Source of the DNA: DLAJ01 sp964655525
GTDB lineage: Bacteria; Bacillota; Clostridia; Lachnospirales; Lachnospiraceae
DNA length: 64,000 nt
Assembly (NCBI GenBank): GCA_964655525.1
Contig: CAZZNE010000004.1
Span: 94,642 to 158,641 of the forward strand
Direction: 5' to 3'
How positions within the stretch are numbered: the stretch's first letter is position 1; every line of letters begins with the position of its first letter. Below, piece after piece: positions 28,053 through 37,470 of the stretch. A program made the position numbers and the translations under genes. The notes below the pieces were generated by a model. That model searched no databases, had not been told where the DNA came from, and saw only the letters and a list, made by a program, of their open reading frames with translations.

Positions 28053-31000
28053 ATGAACGTATTCCGAAAAGAGAATCGACGCAGAATGTTGTTTACACTT
28101 ACACTGACGCTGCTTACAGCGGCGCTGTCGTTCGGGTTTGTCTCACGAGCGGTGGAGTATCTTGCCGTCAGACAGGAACTGGAGCGCCTTTCCTATTATT
28201 ACCGCACGATTGGTTGGCTGACATCGGAAGATGAAAATATTGCTGTAGGTGCAGAAATCTTAAAAGAATCCCCTTATGTGGAGACGGCAGATGGACTGGG
28301 GTATCTGTGGGGAACCCTGACAGATCTCTATAATGCGGATCTGCAGGGGAAAGCGGTGGGTTACTGGTACAACGAATACGGCATTAATAACTCGGAAGTC
28401 CTTTTTTGGGGCACCTTAAAATCTGTGGACGAGGAATGGCACGAAAATAATTGGACGGATAGCAGGATACAGATGGATGCCACTCGTCTTGTGTTTACTG
28501 TATCGGAACGTATCAGCGGATATCCGGATTATGCGCCGGAGAATGGAGACATCAGTCTTGTCTTTACCGATGCGATGGTGGAAAGTGAGGGATGGGGGCT
28601 GCCGGAATTGACGGTCGGGAAACGCTACCTTGTCAGGGCATATTACAGTACTGACAGAAACGGACTTTGGCCGGGGTATGAGACGTGGGTGCGGGCGGCA
28701 GGAGGGCATGCGCTGACGGCGATACCTGTGCACGAAAACCGGCTACTTTTGACGGAGGAAGAAGGGATCGGGGCGCTTCCGGACCTGCTGTCGGATCAAA
28801 AATTCCAGCTTGATGAACTGAACCGCCATGCCATGTATGTAATCGCGACAAGGGATATGAGTGCCTTGCCGAAAGCACAGGAGGTCTCAAAGAGAATGTT
28901 CCTGACGGAAGGGCGGTGGCTGGACAGAATCGACAGCGATACCGGCGCGGCAGTCTGCGCTGTGCATAAAGACTTTGCCGAAGCAAGGGGACTTCAAGTG
29001 GGAGACGTGGTAGAACTCACGTTTCGGGTGGCACAGCTTCAGGGAGCCGCCTATGCGATAGGAGAGCAGGATATATCAGACTGGCAGGGCTATGAAACGG
29101 AAACGCGGCAGTATACGATCGTTGGGATTTTTGATTACATGCCCTTATATACGCAATTCCATAATTACAGCGAAGAGAACCTGCAGTTGTATATTCCTTA
29201 TGGGAGTGCGCCTGAGGCGTATGTCGTGGATATGGGCATGATTGCGCAGAATTTTAGTTTTGTTTTAAGGGATCCGCAGGATGCGGAGGCATTTTTAAAC
29301 GAAGTGCGGGAGCCGCTTGCTGCCTTGGGCATGCAGATTCATCTGATCGAAAATGACTGGGAGCACTTTGCTGTCTCCGCGAATGCGATGGAGCAGACGG
29401 CGCGTACAGGCGTGCTGGTATTTGCCGGGGTGCTGTGCCTTGGATTTGCGTTAATTGCGTTTTTGTACGGCAGACAGAACCGAAAAAGCTTCGGTATTGC
29501 AAGGGCGCTCGGCGTGCCCAAGGGGAAATGCGTCCGCATGTGCCTCTCACCCATGCTGTGCATGAGTGTGGTCGGAACCGGCGCAGGTGCGCTGCTGTCC
29601 TGGCGTTATGCGCTTGGGGAGGCGGAGCAGATGCTGATCGGTATGCAGGAGCATGCGGAGATGAGCCTGTCCGTCTGGTGGCTTGCGGCGCTGGTGGCAG
29701 TGTTGGCAGTACTGTTATCGGCAGCGGCGGCGGCAGGGATACTGGTCACGGCAAGCAGAGCGGTGCTGGAGCTTTTACATAACGTATCCGGCGGACACAA
29801 GACGGTGGACCATACTGGAGCGGAGCACAGGAAGAGAACGGCAGAAGGCATCTATGAAGAGGTGAACGCTGGCGGAGCGGAAAGTAATGGCAGAAGCTTC
29901 GTGCAGGAGGTACAATTATCCCTGCCTATGGAGACAGGAAAAGGGAAAGGAACTTTGTCTGCGTGTCGTTTTGTCTGGCGGCATATGAGAAGGAGACCGG
30001 TTCATACGACGCTGGTATGTGCGGTGGCATTTGCCTTTCTTGCTGCGGTCACATGGATGCAGGCATCCATCCTGTGGGATACCGCAGAGGTGGAACGGTT
30101 GTATGCGGCAACCGAGGTTACAGGGGAGCTGCTGAAGCAGGATGCGGCATTCGCTTCCAGTGTGGGAGATGCGTTTGTGACAAATGATATGCTGGAATGG
30201 CTTATGGAGAGCGGTTATGTATCTGACCTGTACACGGAGGCGGCGGATGTAGTCAGCATAGAGCGTACAGATATTGCTATAATGACCGGGAAAGTCCTAA
30301 ACAGTCAATTTATCGGTTCGAATATCCCGATGAGGAGTACTGAGGACATTGAACGGTTCTGCGAAGAAAACCATGTGGAGATTGATTATGCGCAAGGGTA
30401 TGGACCGGAGCTTTTTACAGCAGATTGGAAATACTATGTTCCTGACAGGAATGCAGTTACATTGAAAGATGGTGTGCCGATCCTGATTCCTGAAACATGG
30501 TTGGAACAGTATGGTCTGGAGTATGGACAGAGAATGTCCGTTGATATTGCCAGCGGCGGGCGTGTGCTGTCGTCTTACCTTTTCATAGGGGGCAGTATCC
30601 GGAACGTGGAAACGGGCGACGGTCTCTATAGAGCTGCATGGGATAAAGTAATGATCCCGCCGTCGGCGTTGGAGTATGTGATAGAAAAAAATAACTGGTG
30701 CTATTCCACCGTGGAGTTCACCATTAACCCGGCTTATAACCGGGAGCTTGATACGATAAAAGAAGAAATCACAAAGCAGCTGGGGAGATCCCGCATGGCG
30801 ATACAGAAAGCAACGGTGATGCTCTGGACGGGTGAGCTGCGTCAGGTGGCGGAGCCATTTGAGAAAAACCTTGATCTGATGAAGCTGCTTTTTCCGGTAA
30901 CGGTGGCGGTGTCCGTCGTCGCGGGAGGCGGATTGATCTTCCTGTTATTGTTGCAGCGAACGGAAGAAGCGGCGCTGCTCCGGGTGCTCGGAAACAGCCG

Positions 31001-31223
31001 CGGACGGACAAGGCGGATGCTGCTTGCGGAGCCGGTGCTGCTGAGCCTGCTGGGGATGTTCATAGGCGGCTGCGCGGTATATTATGGCTTCTCTGAAATT
31101 TCAATACAGCAGATATTGATGTTTGCGGGAGCGTATCTCGGAGGCTGCGTGCTGGGCGCGGTTTTAGGAACGGTTCATATCACGCGGAAAATGCCGTTAG
31201 AGCTGTTACAGGTGAAGGAATAA
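28053..31223 (+). CDS. Giant FtsX/MacB-type ABC permease 1
   Basis: A 1056-residue membrane protein: one N-terminal helix (about 10-32), a first extracytoplasmic domain of roughly 430 residues, three helices near 465-575, a cytoplasmic linker, another single helix near 660-680, a second extracytoplasmic domain of about 240 residues, and three final helices. This is two FtsX/MacB-like halves fused. It pairs with the ATPase that follows. The likely task is export of, or immunity to, the mature peptide. It starts after AAAGGGGGG. A close paralog lies at 32339-35530. Confidence 0.85.
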   Translation: MNVFRKENRRRMLFTLTLTLLTAALSFGFVSRAVEYLAVRQELERLSYYYRTIGWLTSEDENIAVGAEILKESPYVETADGLGYLWGTLTDLYNADLQGKAVGYWYNEYGINNSEVLFWGTLKSVDEEWHENNWTDSRIQMDATRLVFTVSERISGYPDYAPENGDISLVFTDAMVESEGWGLPELTVGKRYLVRAYYSTDRNGLWPGYETWVRAAGGHALTAIPVHENRLLLTEEEGIGALPDLLSDQKFQLDELNRHAMYVIATRDMSALPKAQEVSKRMFLTEGRWLDRIDSDTGAAVCAVHKDFAEARGLQVGDVVELTFRVAQLQGAAYAIGEQDISDWQGYETETRQYTIVGIFDYMPLYTQFHNYSEENLQLYIPYGSAPEAYVVDMGMIAQNFSFVLRDPQDAEAFLNEVREPLAALGMQIHLIENDWEHFAVSANAMEQTARTGVLVFAGVLCLGFALIAFLYGRQNRKSFGIARALGVPKGKCVRMCLSPMLCMSVVGTGAGALLSWRYALGEAEQMLIGMQEHAEMSLSVWWLAALVAVLAVLLSAAAAAGILVTASRAVLELLHNVSGGHKTVDHTGAEHRKRTAEGIYEEVNAGGAESNGRSFVQEVQLSLPMETGKGKGTLSACRFVWRHMRRRPVHTTLVCAVAFAFLAAVTWMQASILWDTAEVERLYAATEVTGELLKQDAAFASSVGDAFVTNDMLEWLMESGYVSDLYTEAADVVSIERTDIAIMTGKVLNSQFIGSNIPMRSTEDIERFCEENHVEIDYAQGYGPELFTADWKYYVPDRNAVTLKDGVPILIPETWLEQYGLEYGQRMSVDIASGGRVLSSYLFIGGSIRNVETGDGLYRAAWDKVMIPPSALEYVIEKNNWCYSTVEFTINPAYNRELDTIKEEITKQLGRSRMAIQKATVMLWTGELRQVAEPFEKNLDLMKLLFPVTVAVSVVAGGGLIFLLLLQRTEEAALLRVLGNSRGRTRRMLLAEPVLLSLLGMFIGGCAVYYGFSEISIQQILMFAGAYLGGCVLGAVLGTVHITRKMPLELLQVKE

Positions 31224-31253
31224 AGGGAATGAAGAGGAATAGGAGGACAACTT

Positions 31254-31931
31254 ATGTCGGAATTGGAATTGAAATCGGTGAGTTATCAATACAAAGGAAA
31301 CAGAAGAAACGTGTTAGACCATGTAAGCTGCACATTTGACAAGGGAGAGGTCACGGCGGTCATCGGACCGTCGGGAAGCGGAAAGACCACGCTGCTCTCA
31401 CTGATGGCGGGGTTGGATGAGCCGACGGGCGGGAGCCTGTGGGTACACGGGGAAAAGATGGAGCAGATGGATATGGATGCCTACCGCAGACAGAAAGCGT
31501 CGGTCATCTTTCAGGCGTTCCAGCTGTTTCCGCGCCTGACCGTCTTGGAAAATGTCTGCTATCCAATGGAACTAAACGGGATTGCCAAAAAGAACGCAAA
31601 AATGCATGCGATGAACAACTTAAAAGCAGTCGGAATCGGGGAGGAAAAATATAAGCGTTTTCCGTCCCGCTTATCGGGCGGCGAGCAGCAGCGTGTTGCC
31701 ATCGCGAGGGCGCTTTCTTCCGGCGCGGGAATCCTGCTTGCAGATGAGCCGACGGGCAACTTGGACGGAGAGAACAGCCGCAACATTGTATCCATCCTCA
31801 CGGAACTGGCGCATAAGAACGATTACTGTGTCATCATTGTCACGCACGATATGGGGATAGCCGAGGTTGCGGATAAAGTGTACCGGATGGAGGACGGGAT
31901 ACTGACGCTTCAGGAGAAGAGTGTATCCTAA
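31254..31931 (+). CDS. MacB/LolD-type ABC ATPase of the peptide cluster
   Basis: A 225-residue ATPase with Walker A GPSGSGKTT, signature LSGGEQQR, Walker B ILLADEPTGNLDGE and the H-loop in VTHDMG. The LADEPTGNLD form is typical of the MacB/LolD/FtsE class that partners FtsX-type permeases. It is the only intact ATPase of that class in the cluster, so it may serve both giant permeases. The first 13 codons recur almost exactly as a relic at 35597-35641. Confidence 0.93.
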   Translation: MSELELKSVSYQYKGNRRNVLDHVSCTFDKGEVTAVIGPSGSGKTTLLSLMAGLDEPTGGSLWVHGEKMEQMDMDAYRRQKASVIFQAFQLFPRLTVLENVCYPMELNGIAKKNAKMHAMNNLKAVGIGEEKYKRFPSRLSGGEQQRVAIARALSSGAGILLADEPTGNLDGENSRNIVSILTELAHKNDYCVIIVTHDMGIAEVADKVYRMEDGILTLQEKSVS

Positions 31932-31992
31932 GGCGGGAAAACACGCAAACAACTTATTGGTGAGGTATGCAGGTGGAAAGGGGGATGAGAAT

Positions 31993-32232
31993 ATGAATAT
32001 CAGAAAGCAAAATGCCGATGAACATACGGTAGTAGGCTATGCCGATTTTTGTGCCTGTGCGATGCCGCGGGCAATGTGCGGATGCAGCATACAGGCTTGT
32101 GCGACGTGTGAATGTGATCTTTCTAAGACAGGTAACGCAAAAGCAAGCGTGACACAGCATGAATATAATACCTTGAATTCAGGAATTAGGGTTCAGACAA
32201 GCAATTTGGCTCAATCAAAAATGATACACTAG
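31993..32232 (+). CDS. Cys-rich RiPP precursor peptide 2
   Basis: A 79-residue paralog of precursor 1 with 60 identical positions. Residues 1-23 are identical, all seven cysteines (20, 22, 29, 31, 36, 39, 41) are kept, and the end KMIH is shared. Differences cluster at residues 24-25 (AA to MP), 37, 40, 43 and through the tail. It starts after GGAAAGGGGGATGAGAAT. This pattern of fixed leader and cysteines with variable loops is expected if one maturase processes two related products. Confidence 0.85.
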   Translation: MNIRKQNADEHTVVGYADFCACAMPRAMCGCSIQACATCECDLSKTGNAKASVTQHEYNTLNSGIRVQTSNLAQSKMIH

Positions 32233-32238
32233 TTATGT

Positions 32239-32270
32239 AGGAGGGGGTATGTAGAACGGGACTCCCTCCT
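32239..32270 (+). promoter_or_regulatory. Hairpin after precursor 2
   Basis: AGGAGGGGG and CTCCCTCCT form a 9-bp stem with one G-T wobble and a 14-nt loop, 7 bases after the stop. The loop differs from the copy after precursor 1 while the stem is kept, which supports a structural role. Confidence 0.7.
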
Positions 32271-32338
32271 ATCACACAGTAATTGGTGGTATTTAGGCTC
32301 AAAGGAAGTTGATTAGTGCCTTGAAAGGGGGCATTTAA

Positions 32339-35300
32339 ATGAACGTATTCAAAAAAGAGAACCGGCGCAGGATATTGTTTACATTGACACTGACATTGCT
32401 TGCGGCGGCGCTGTCGTTTGGGTTTGTGTCAAGAGCGGTGGAATACCTCGCCGTCAGACAGGAGTTGGAGCGCCTTTCCAAACATTACCGCACGATTGGA
32501 TGGCTGACATCAGGAGACGGGAATATTGCTGCCGGAGCGGAGATCATAGAGGCATCGCCCTATGTGGAGACTGCGGACGGGCTCGGTTACCTTTGGGGAA
32601 CGTTAACGGATCTGTATAATGCGGATCTGGAAGGCTCGATATTTGAAGAATACGGAGTGCATAATGCGGAAGTTTTGTTTTGGGGTACTTTGAAAAATGT
32701 GAACGAGGACTGGACTGAGAGGAGAAGTAATTATGATAGAGTGGAGATGGAAGCAAGCCGTCTTGTATTCACCGTGACTGAGCGCATAAGCGGTTATCCC
32801 GATTATGCGGCGGAGGGAAAGGACGTTAATGTTGTCTTTACCGACGAACTGGTACAGAGTGAAGGCTGGGAGCTGCCGGAACTGACGGTCGGGGAACGCT
32901 ACCTTGTCCGGGCGTATTATAGCTATGATCGGAACGGATTTTGGCATGGATATGAGATGTGGAAAAAAGCGGAGGGCGGTCATGCGCTGACGGCGCTTTC
33001 ATTACCGGGGAACAGTCCTGTTCTGCCTGAGGAGGAAGGGAATCAGGCGCTCTCTGTGCTCGTTTCGGACGCACATATGTTGTTGGATGAGTTGAACCGC
33101 CATTCCATGTATGTGATCGTGACAAAGGATATGAGCGCCATGCCGAAGGTACAGGACGTTTCAAAAAGGATGTTCCTGACGGAGGGACGGTGGCTGGATG
33201 GATATGACGATCGTAGCGGTGCAGCGGTCTGTGCAGTGCATACGGAATTTGCCGAGGCAAGGGGGCTGCAGATTGGGGATACGATTGAGCTCACGTTCCG
33301 GTCTGCGCAGACTCAAATATATTCTTATGCTATGGGCGAGCAGGATGTGTCGGACTGGCAGAGCTATGATTCAGAGACGCGGCAGTATACGATCGTCGGA
33401 ATTTTTGATTATATGCCGTTGAATGAAGGAGTTCACAATTTGAGTGTCAAGAATCTGGAGCTATATATTCCCTATGGCAGTGTGCCGGAGGCGTATATTC
33501 ATGACGCAGGGATGTTTGCAACGAATTTCAGCTTCGTGTTGAAGAACCCACAGAGCACGGATGCGTTTTTGAGTGAGGTACAGGAGCCACTCGCCGCTTT
33601 AGGAATGAAGATCCAGTTGATCGAAAATGACTGGGAGCATTTCGCGGTGTCCGCGAATGCGATGGAGCGTACTGCATGTTCCGGCGTACTGGTGTTTTCA
33701 GGCGTATTGTGCCTCGGTTTTGCGTTGATCGCATTTTTATATAGCAGGCAGAACAGAAAAAGTTTTGGAATTGCACGCGCGCTCGGCGTGTCGAAAAGAA
33801 AGTGTATCAGGATGTGCATTTCTCCCATGCTGTTCATGAGTGCGTCCGGGAGCGGCATAGGAGCGCTATTTTCGTGGCGTTATGCGCTTGGAGAGGCGGA
33901 ACAGATGTTGGCGGGCATGCAGGAGCATGCGGAGATGAGCCTGTCTGTCTGGTGGCTTGTGTGTTTGGTTTTTGCACTGACTTTTCTGCTGACAGCAGAG
34001 GCTGCGGTCGGCATTCTGATCATAGCGCGCAGACCGGCGATAGAGCTTTTGCATGATGTATCCGGTGGGCGGAGAGCGGTGAAAACCGTTGATGACGGAA
34101 GAAACCAAAAGAGGAATGCGGGAATCGTCGGAACAGAGAACGTCAAAGGGATGACGGAAGAAATTTGCGGCGAAAGTGTTAGCCAGACAGGAACGGTTTT
34201 ATGCATGACGGGACAATTGTCCCTTCCTGCGAAAATCGGCAGGGGAACAGGAAGCGTTTCCGCATGCCGGTTTGTGCTGCGCAATATGAAGAGAAGACCG
34301 GTACATACGGTGCTGGTGGCTGCGGTATCACTGGCGTTTCTTATGGCAGTAACGTGGATAAAGACATCCATTGTGAAGGATACGGCAGAGGTGGATTGGT
34401 TGTACGAGACGACGGAGGTTGCAGGGGAACTGGTAAAGAAGGAGTTGGATTATGCCGTTGAAAATAATCGCGGCGGCGCATATCTTACGCAGAGAATGCT
34501 TGACTGGTTTGCGGAGAGCGGTTATGTGAGTAATCTGTATGCGGAGGCAGGGGATTCGATCAGAGTCGAGTACAGAGTCGTCGATGAGAGTACGGATGAG
34601 ATTTTACAAAGATTGTTTATCGGATCGAATATTCCAATGAGGAGTACGGAGGATATTGAGCGGTTCTGTGGGGAAAATCATGTGGAGATCGACTATGCGA
34701 ACGGATACGGACCGGAGCTTTTCGTGACTGACTGGCTGGCAGATACACCGGCTACGGATAGGTATACAACGGAGAAAGATACGCCTATTCTAGTGCCGGA
34801 AGACTGGCTGGAGCTGTATCATTTGGAATACGGGCAGAATCTTACGGTCTCTAAGATGATCGGAATCGTTAGATACGAATGTAATTTTGTGATAGCCGGG
34901 AGCATCCGGTACGTTGATTTTGGAGATGGAATCGAAAGAAGCGGGTGGAATAAGGTAATGATTCCGCTGTCGGCATGGAAATGGATCAAGCATGATGAAG
35001 AATTGACATATTCTTCCATACAGTTTACGGTCGATACTGCTTTCAACAGAGAACTTGATATGGTGAAAGAAGAGATGGAGGGACAGCTAAAAAATCCCAA
35101 CATGGCTTTGCTGGATACAGACGTGATGCTTTGGACGAGTGAGCTGCGTCAGGTGGTGGAGCCATTTGAAAAAAATCTTGAACTGATGAAACTGCTTTTT
35201 CCGGTAACGGTGGTGGTGTCCGTCGTTGCGGGGGGCGGATTGATCTTCCTGTTATTGTTGCAGCGAACGGAAGAAGCGGCGCTGCTCCGGGTGCTCGGAA

Positions 35301-35530
35301 ACAGCCGCGGACGGACAAGGCGGATGCTGTTTGCGGAGCCGGTGCTGCTGAGCCTGTTCGGATTACTTCTGGGAATAGCGGCGGTATATTACGGTATGCC
35401 GGAAGTCTCAGTGAGACAGATATTGACGTTTGCGGGAGCGTATCTCGGAGGCTGTGTGCTGGGCGCGGTTTTAGGAACGGTTCATATTACGCGGAAAATG
35501 CCGCTGGAGTTATTACAAGTGAAGGAGTAA
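32339..35530 (+). CDS. Giant FtsX/MacB-type ABC permease 2
   Basis: A 1063-residue paralog of the 28053 permease with the same two-half layout and near-identical N-terminal 65 residues. The extracytoplasmic domains have diverged in many places, while the last helices are almost the same; a 97-base block (35233-35329) is identical at DNA level to 30926-31022. It starts after GAAAGGGGGC. Its own ATPase gene is missing, reduced to a relic just downstream, so it must use the 31254 ATPase or have lost transport function. Confidence 0.85.
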   Translation: MNVFKKENRRRILFTLTLTLLAAALSFGFVSRAVEYLAVRQELERLSKHYRTIGWLTSGDGNIAAGAEIIEASPYVETADGLGYLWGTLTDLYNADLEGSIFEEYGVHNAEVLFWGTLKNVNEDWTERRSNYDRVEMEASRLVFTVTERISGYPDYAAEGKDVNVVFTDELVQSEGWELPELTVGERYLVRAYYSYDRNGFWHGYEMWKKAEGGHALTALSLPGNSPVLPEEEGNQALSVLVSDAHMLLDELNRHSMYVIVTKDMSAMPKVQDVSKRMFLTEGRWLDGYDDRSGAAVCAVHTEFAEARGLQIGDTIELTFRSAQTQIYSYAMGEQDVSDWQSYDSETRQYTIVGIFDYMPLNEGVHNLSVKNLELYIPYGSVPEAYIHDAGMFATNFSFVLKNPQSTDAFLSEVQEPLAALGMKIQLIENDWEHFAVSANAMERTACSGVLVFSGVLCLGFALIAFLYSRQNRKSFGIARALGVSKRKCIRMCISPMLFMSASGSGIGALFSWRYALGEAEQMLAGMQEHAEMSLSVWWLVCLVFALTFLLTAEAAVGILIIARRPAIELLHDVSGGRRAVKTVDDGRNQKRNAGIVGTENVKGMTEEICGESVSQTGTVLCMTGQLSLPAKIGRGTGSVSACRFVLRNMKRRPVHTVLVAAVSLAFLMAVTWIKTSIVKDTAEVDWLYETTEVAGELVKKELDYAVENNRGGAYLTQRMLDWFAESGYVSNLYAEAGDSIRVEYRVVDESTDEILQRLFIGSNIPMRSTEDIERFCGENHVEIDYANGYGPELFVTDWLADTPATDRYTTEKDTPILVPEDWLELYHLEYGQNLTVSKMIGIVRYECNFVIAGSIRYVDFGDGIERSGWNKVMIPLSAWKWIKHDEELTYSSIQFTVDTAFNRELDMVKEEMEGQLKNPNMALLDTDVMLWTSELRQVVEPFEKNLELMKLLFPVTVVVSVVAGGGLIFLLLLQRTEEAALLRVLGNSRGRTRRMLFAEPVLLSLFGLLLGIAAVYYGMPEVSVRQILTFAGAYLGGCVLGAVLGTVHITRKMPLELLQVKE

Positions 35531-35596
35531 GTAAAGCAGGTCGTGTAAAAATATTTTTTATGCAGAGGTTTGCGTTTTAAGAATGGAGAGGATCCT

Positions 35597-35641
35597 ATGT
35601 CAGGATTGGAATTGAAATCGGTGAGTTATCAATACATATGA
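35597..35641 (+). pseudogene. 14-codon relic of a second MacB-type ATPase gene
   Basis: The frame reads MSGLELKSVSYQYI then TGA. The intact ATPase at 31254 begins MSELELKSVSYQYKGN. The shared codons are nearly identical at the DNA level and sit behind GGAGAGGATCCT, at the equivalent place after the second permease. Everything else has been deleted. The TGA overlaps the ATG of the following exporter gene (ATGA), so the relic could now act as a coupled leader ORF. Confidence 0.85.
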
Positions 35642-37467
35642 ACAAAACAAAAGAAATTAGAAAATCTGAAAGAATCAGGAGTTTCTTACTTACTTTGCGC
35701 GACTGCCTTGTGTTTTCGTGGAAAACATCCCCTTATTACACAGTGGCGCGCATTGCGGCAGATCTGATTCCAACCATATTTATGATCGCAGGCGCTTATA
35801 TGGGAAAGCGTGTATTGAATCTGCTGTCCGTTGACCGTACGCTTCCCCATGCAGGGCGTGATATTGTGATTCTGTTGGCAATGCTTTTTTTACTTCGCGC
35901 AGTAAAAGGAGCCCTGCAGGAATGGAACCAGTACTGCAGGATGATGCATGAGGAGCAGATGCGGGCAAAGCTGTCACTGTTTCTCATGGAGCGTGCGGTA
36001 TCGGTTGATATTGCATGCTTTGACAATGTGAAATACTGCGATGCATTCCAACTGGCATCACAAAACACGGGAGCCATGCTGAGCCTCACATGGAATACGG
36101 TTTCGTTTGTGGGGGCATTGGTGTCTTTTCTGAGTGTTTTGATACTCATGTGTACGGCGAATGCGGCTTATGGAATCGTGATGACCGCAGCGTCAATTCC
36201 GGCCGCCATTGTGGCGGTCTGTTATGCAAAGACCCTGTATCAGTTTCAGGAATCGCAGATCAACGTGTTAAGACAGGAAGGTTATCTGCAGGGGATTGCC
36301 ATGCAGAAGGAGCATGCACTTGGAATACGCCTGTATGATGCGGGGAGAATGCTGAAGACAAGGTACCGGAATCTCTGGCAGACCTTTTTTGATAAGCGGT
36401 GTCAGACATCAAAAAAGCAGAGTATTCGGTCGGCATTCTGCGGAATCCTGCCGGAGCTTGCAGCTGCCGGTATTGGCGTGCATATCGCGTTCCGGATTTT
36501 ACAAGGAAAAATGACGGTGGGCGATTACTCGTTGTACACGGGGTTTGCGGACAGCCTGTGGGGAAATATTTATCTGCTCGCGTCTGCGGTCATGAGCATT
36601 TATGATGACCATCTGAAGATTGACAGCTTCCGCGCGCTCATGCAGTTCCAAACACGGATAGCGGATACGGGAAGCGCAGAATTGCGGGAGATTTACAAAA
36701 TTGAGTTTGAAGACGTCTCCTTTACTTATCCTAATACGGAAACACCGGTTCTTTCTCATGTGAGTTTTTCGGTTAAGAACGGAGAAAAGCTTGCACTTGT
36801 GGGGGTGAACGGTTCGGGAAAATCGACGCTGGTGAAGCTGCTGCTCCGCTTTTATGAGCCGGATAGCGGCAGGATATTAATCAATGGCAAAGTGCTGAAA
36901 GAGTATCGCCTTGCTGCCGTAAGGCGCGCGTTCAGCGTATATTTTCAGGAGCAGCCCAATTATTGTTTTTCCCTGCGGGATAATATCACAATTGCGGATG
37001 AAGAACGTCACAAAGAGACGGCGGATAGAGATGTGGAATCTGTTCTTAAAGAATTTGCCGCGGATATCCGGTACAAAGCGGGAGCGGATCTGGATACATT
37101 CGTGATGCGTTTCCTCTCGGATAACGGTATCGAGCTGTCCGGCGGGCAGCATCAGAAGCTGGCACTGGCACGCGCGCTTTACCGGCGCAGTCCGGTAATG
37201 GTTTTAGATGAGCCGTCCTCGAATTTAGATCCGGAGGCGGAGCATGCGCTGTTTCAAAAGCTGGAAGAACACATGAAAGACAAAATCGTAATTTTTACGT
37301 CACATCGCCTGTCCACTGTTTTTTTGGCAGATAAGATCATCGTGTTAGAGCAGGGTAAAATCCTGGAGCAGGGAACACAGGCGGAACTGCTGCGCGCGAA
37401 GGGACGTTATGCGGAACTGTTCGGTTATCAGAGTAAAAAGTATGAGGCGGCAAGAGAGGAAGGGTAA
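35638..37467 (+). CDS. ABC exporter with fused membrane and ATPase domains
   Basis: A 609-residue half-transporter with six membrane helices in residues 1-330 and a C-terminal ATPase: Walker A GVNGSGKST, signature LSGGQHQK, Walker B VMVLDEPSSNLD, H-loop FTSHRLS. It has no N-terminal C39 peptidase domain, so leader removal must come from another enzyme, plausibly the subtilase that follows 3 bp later. It probably exports the modified peptides. Its start codon overlaps the ATPase relic stop. It is the last transporter of the cluster. Confidence 0.9.
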   Translation: MNKTKEIRKSERIRSFLLTLRDCLVFSWKTSPYYTVARIAADLIPTIFMIAGAYMGKRVLNLLSVDRTLPHAGRDIVILLAMLFLLRAVKGALQEWNQYCRMMHEEQMRAKLSLFLMERAVSVDIACFDNVKYCDAFQLASQNTGAMLSLTWNTVSFVGALVSFLSVLILMCTANAAYGIVMTAASIPAAIVAVCYAKTLYQFQESQINVLRQEGYLQGIAMQKEHALGIRLYDAGRMLKTRYRNLWQTFFDKRCQTSKKQSIRSAFCGILPELAAAGIGVHIAFRILQGKMTVGDYSLYTGFADSLWGNIYLLASAVMSIYDDHLKIDSFRALMQFQTRIADTGSAELREIYKIEFEDVSFTYPNTETPVLSHVSFSVKNGEKLALVGVNGSGKSTLVKLLLRFYEPDSGRILINGKVLKEYRLAAVRRAFSVYFQEQPNYCFSLRDNITIADEERHKETADRDVESVLKEFAADIRYKAGADLDTFVMRFLSDNGIELSGGQHQKLALARALYRRSPVMVLDEPSSNLDPEAEHALFQKLEEHMKDKIVIFTSHRLSTVFLADKIIVLEQGKILEQGTQAELLRAKGRYAELFGYQSKKYEAAREEG

Positions 37468-37470
37468 CAA

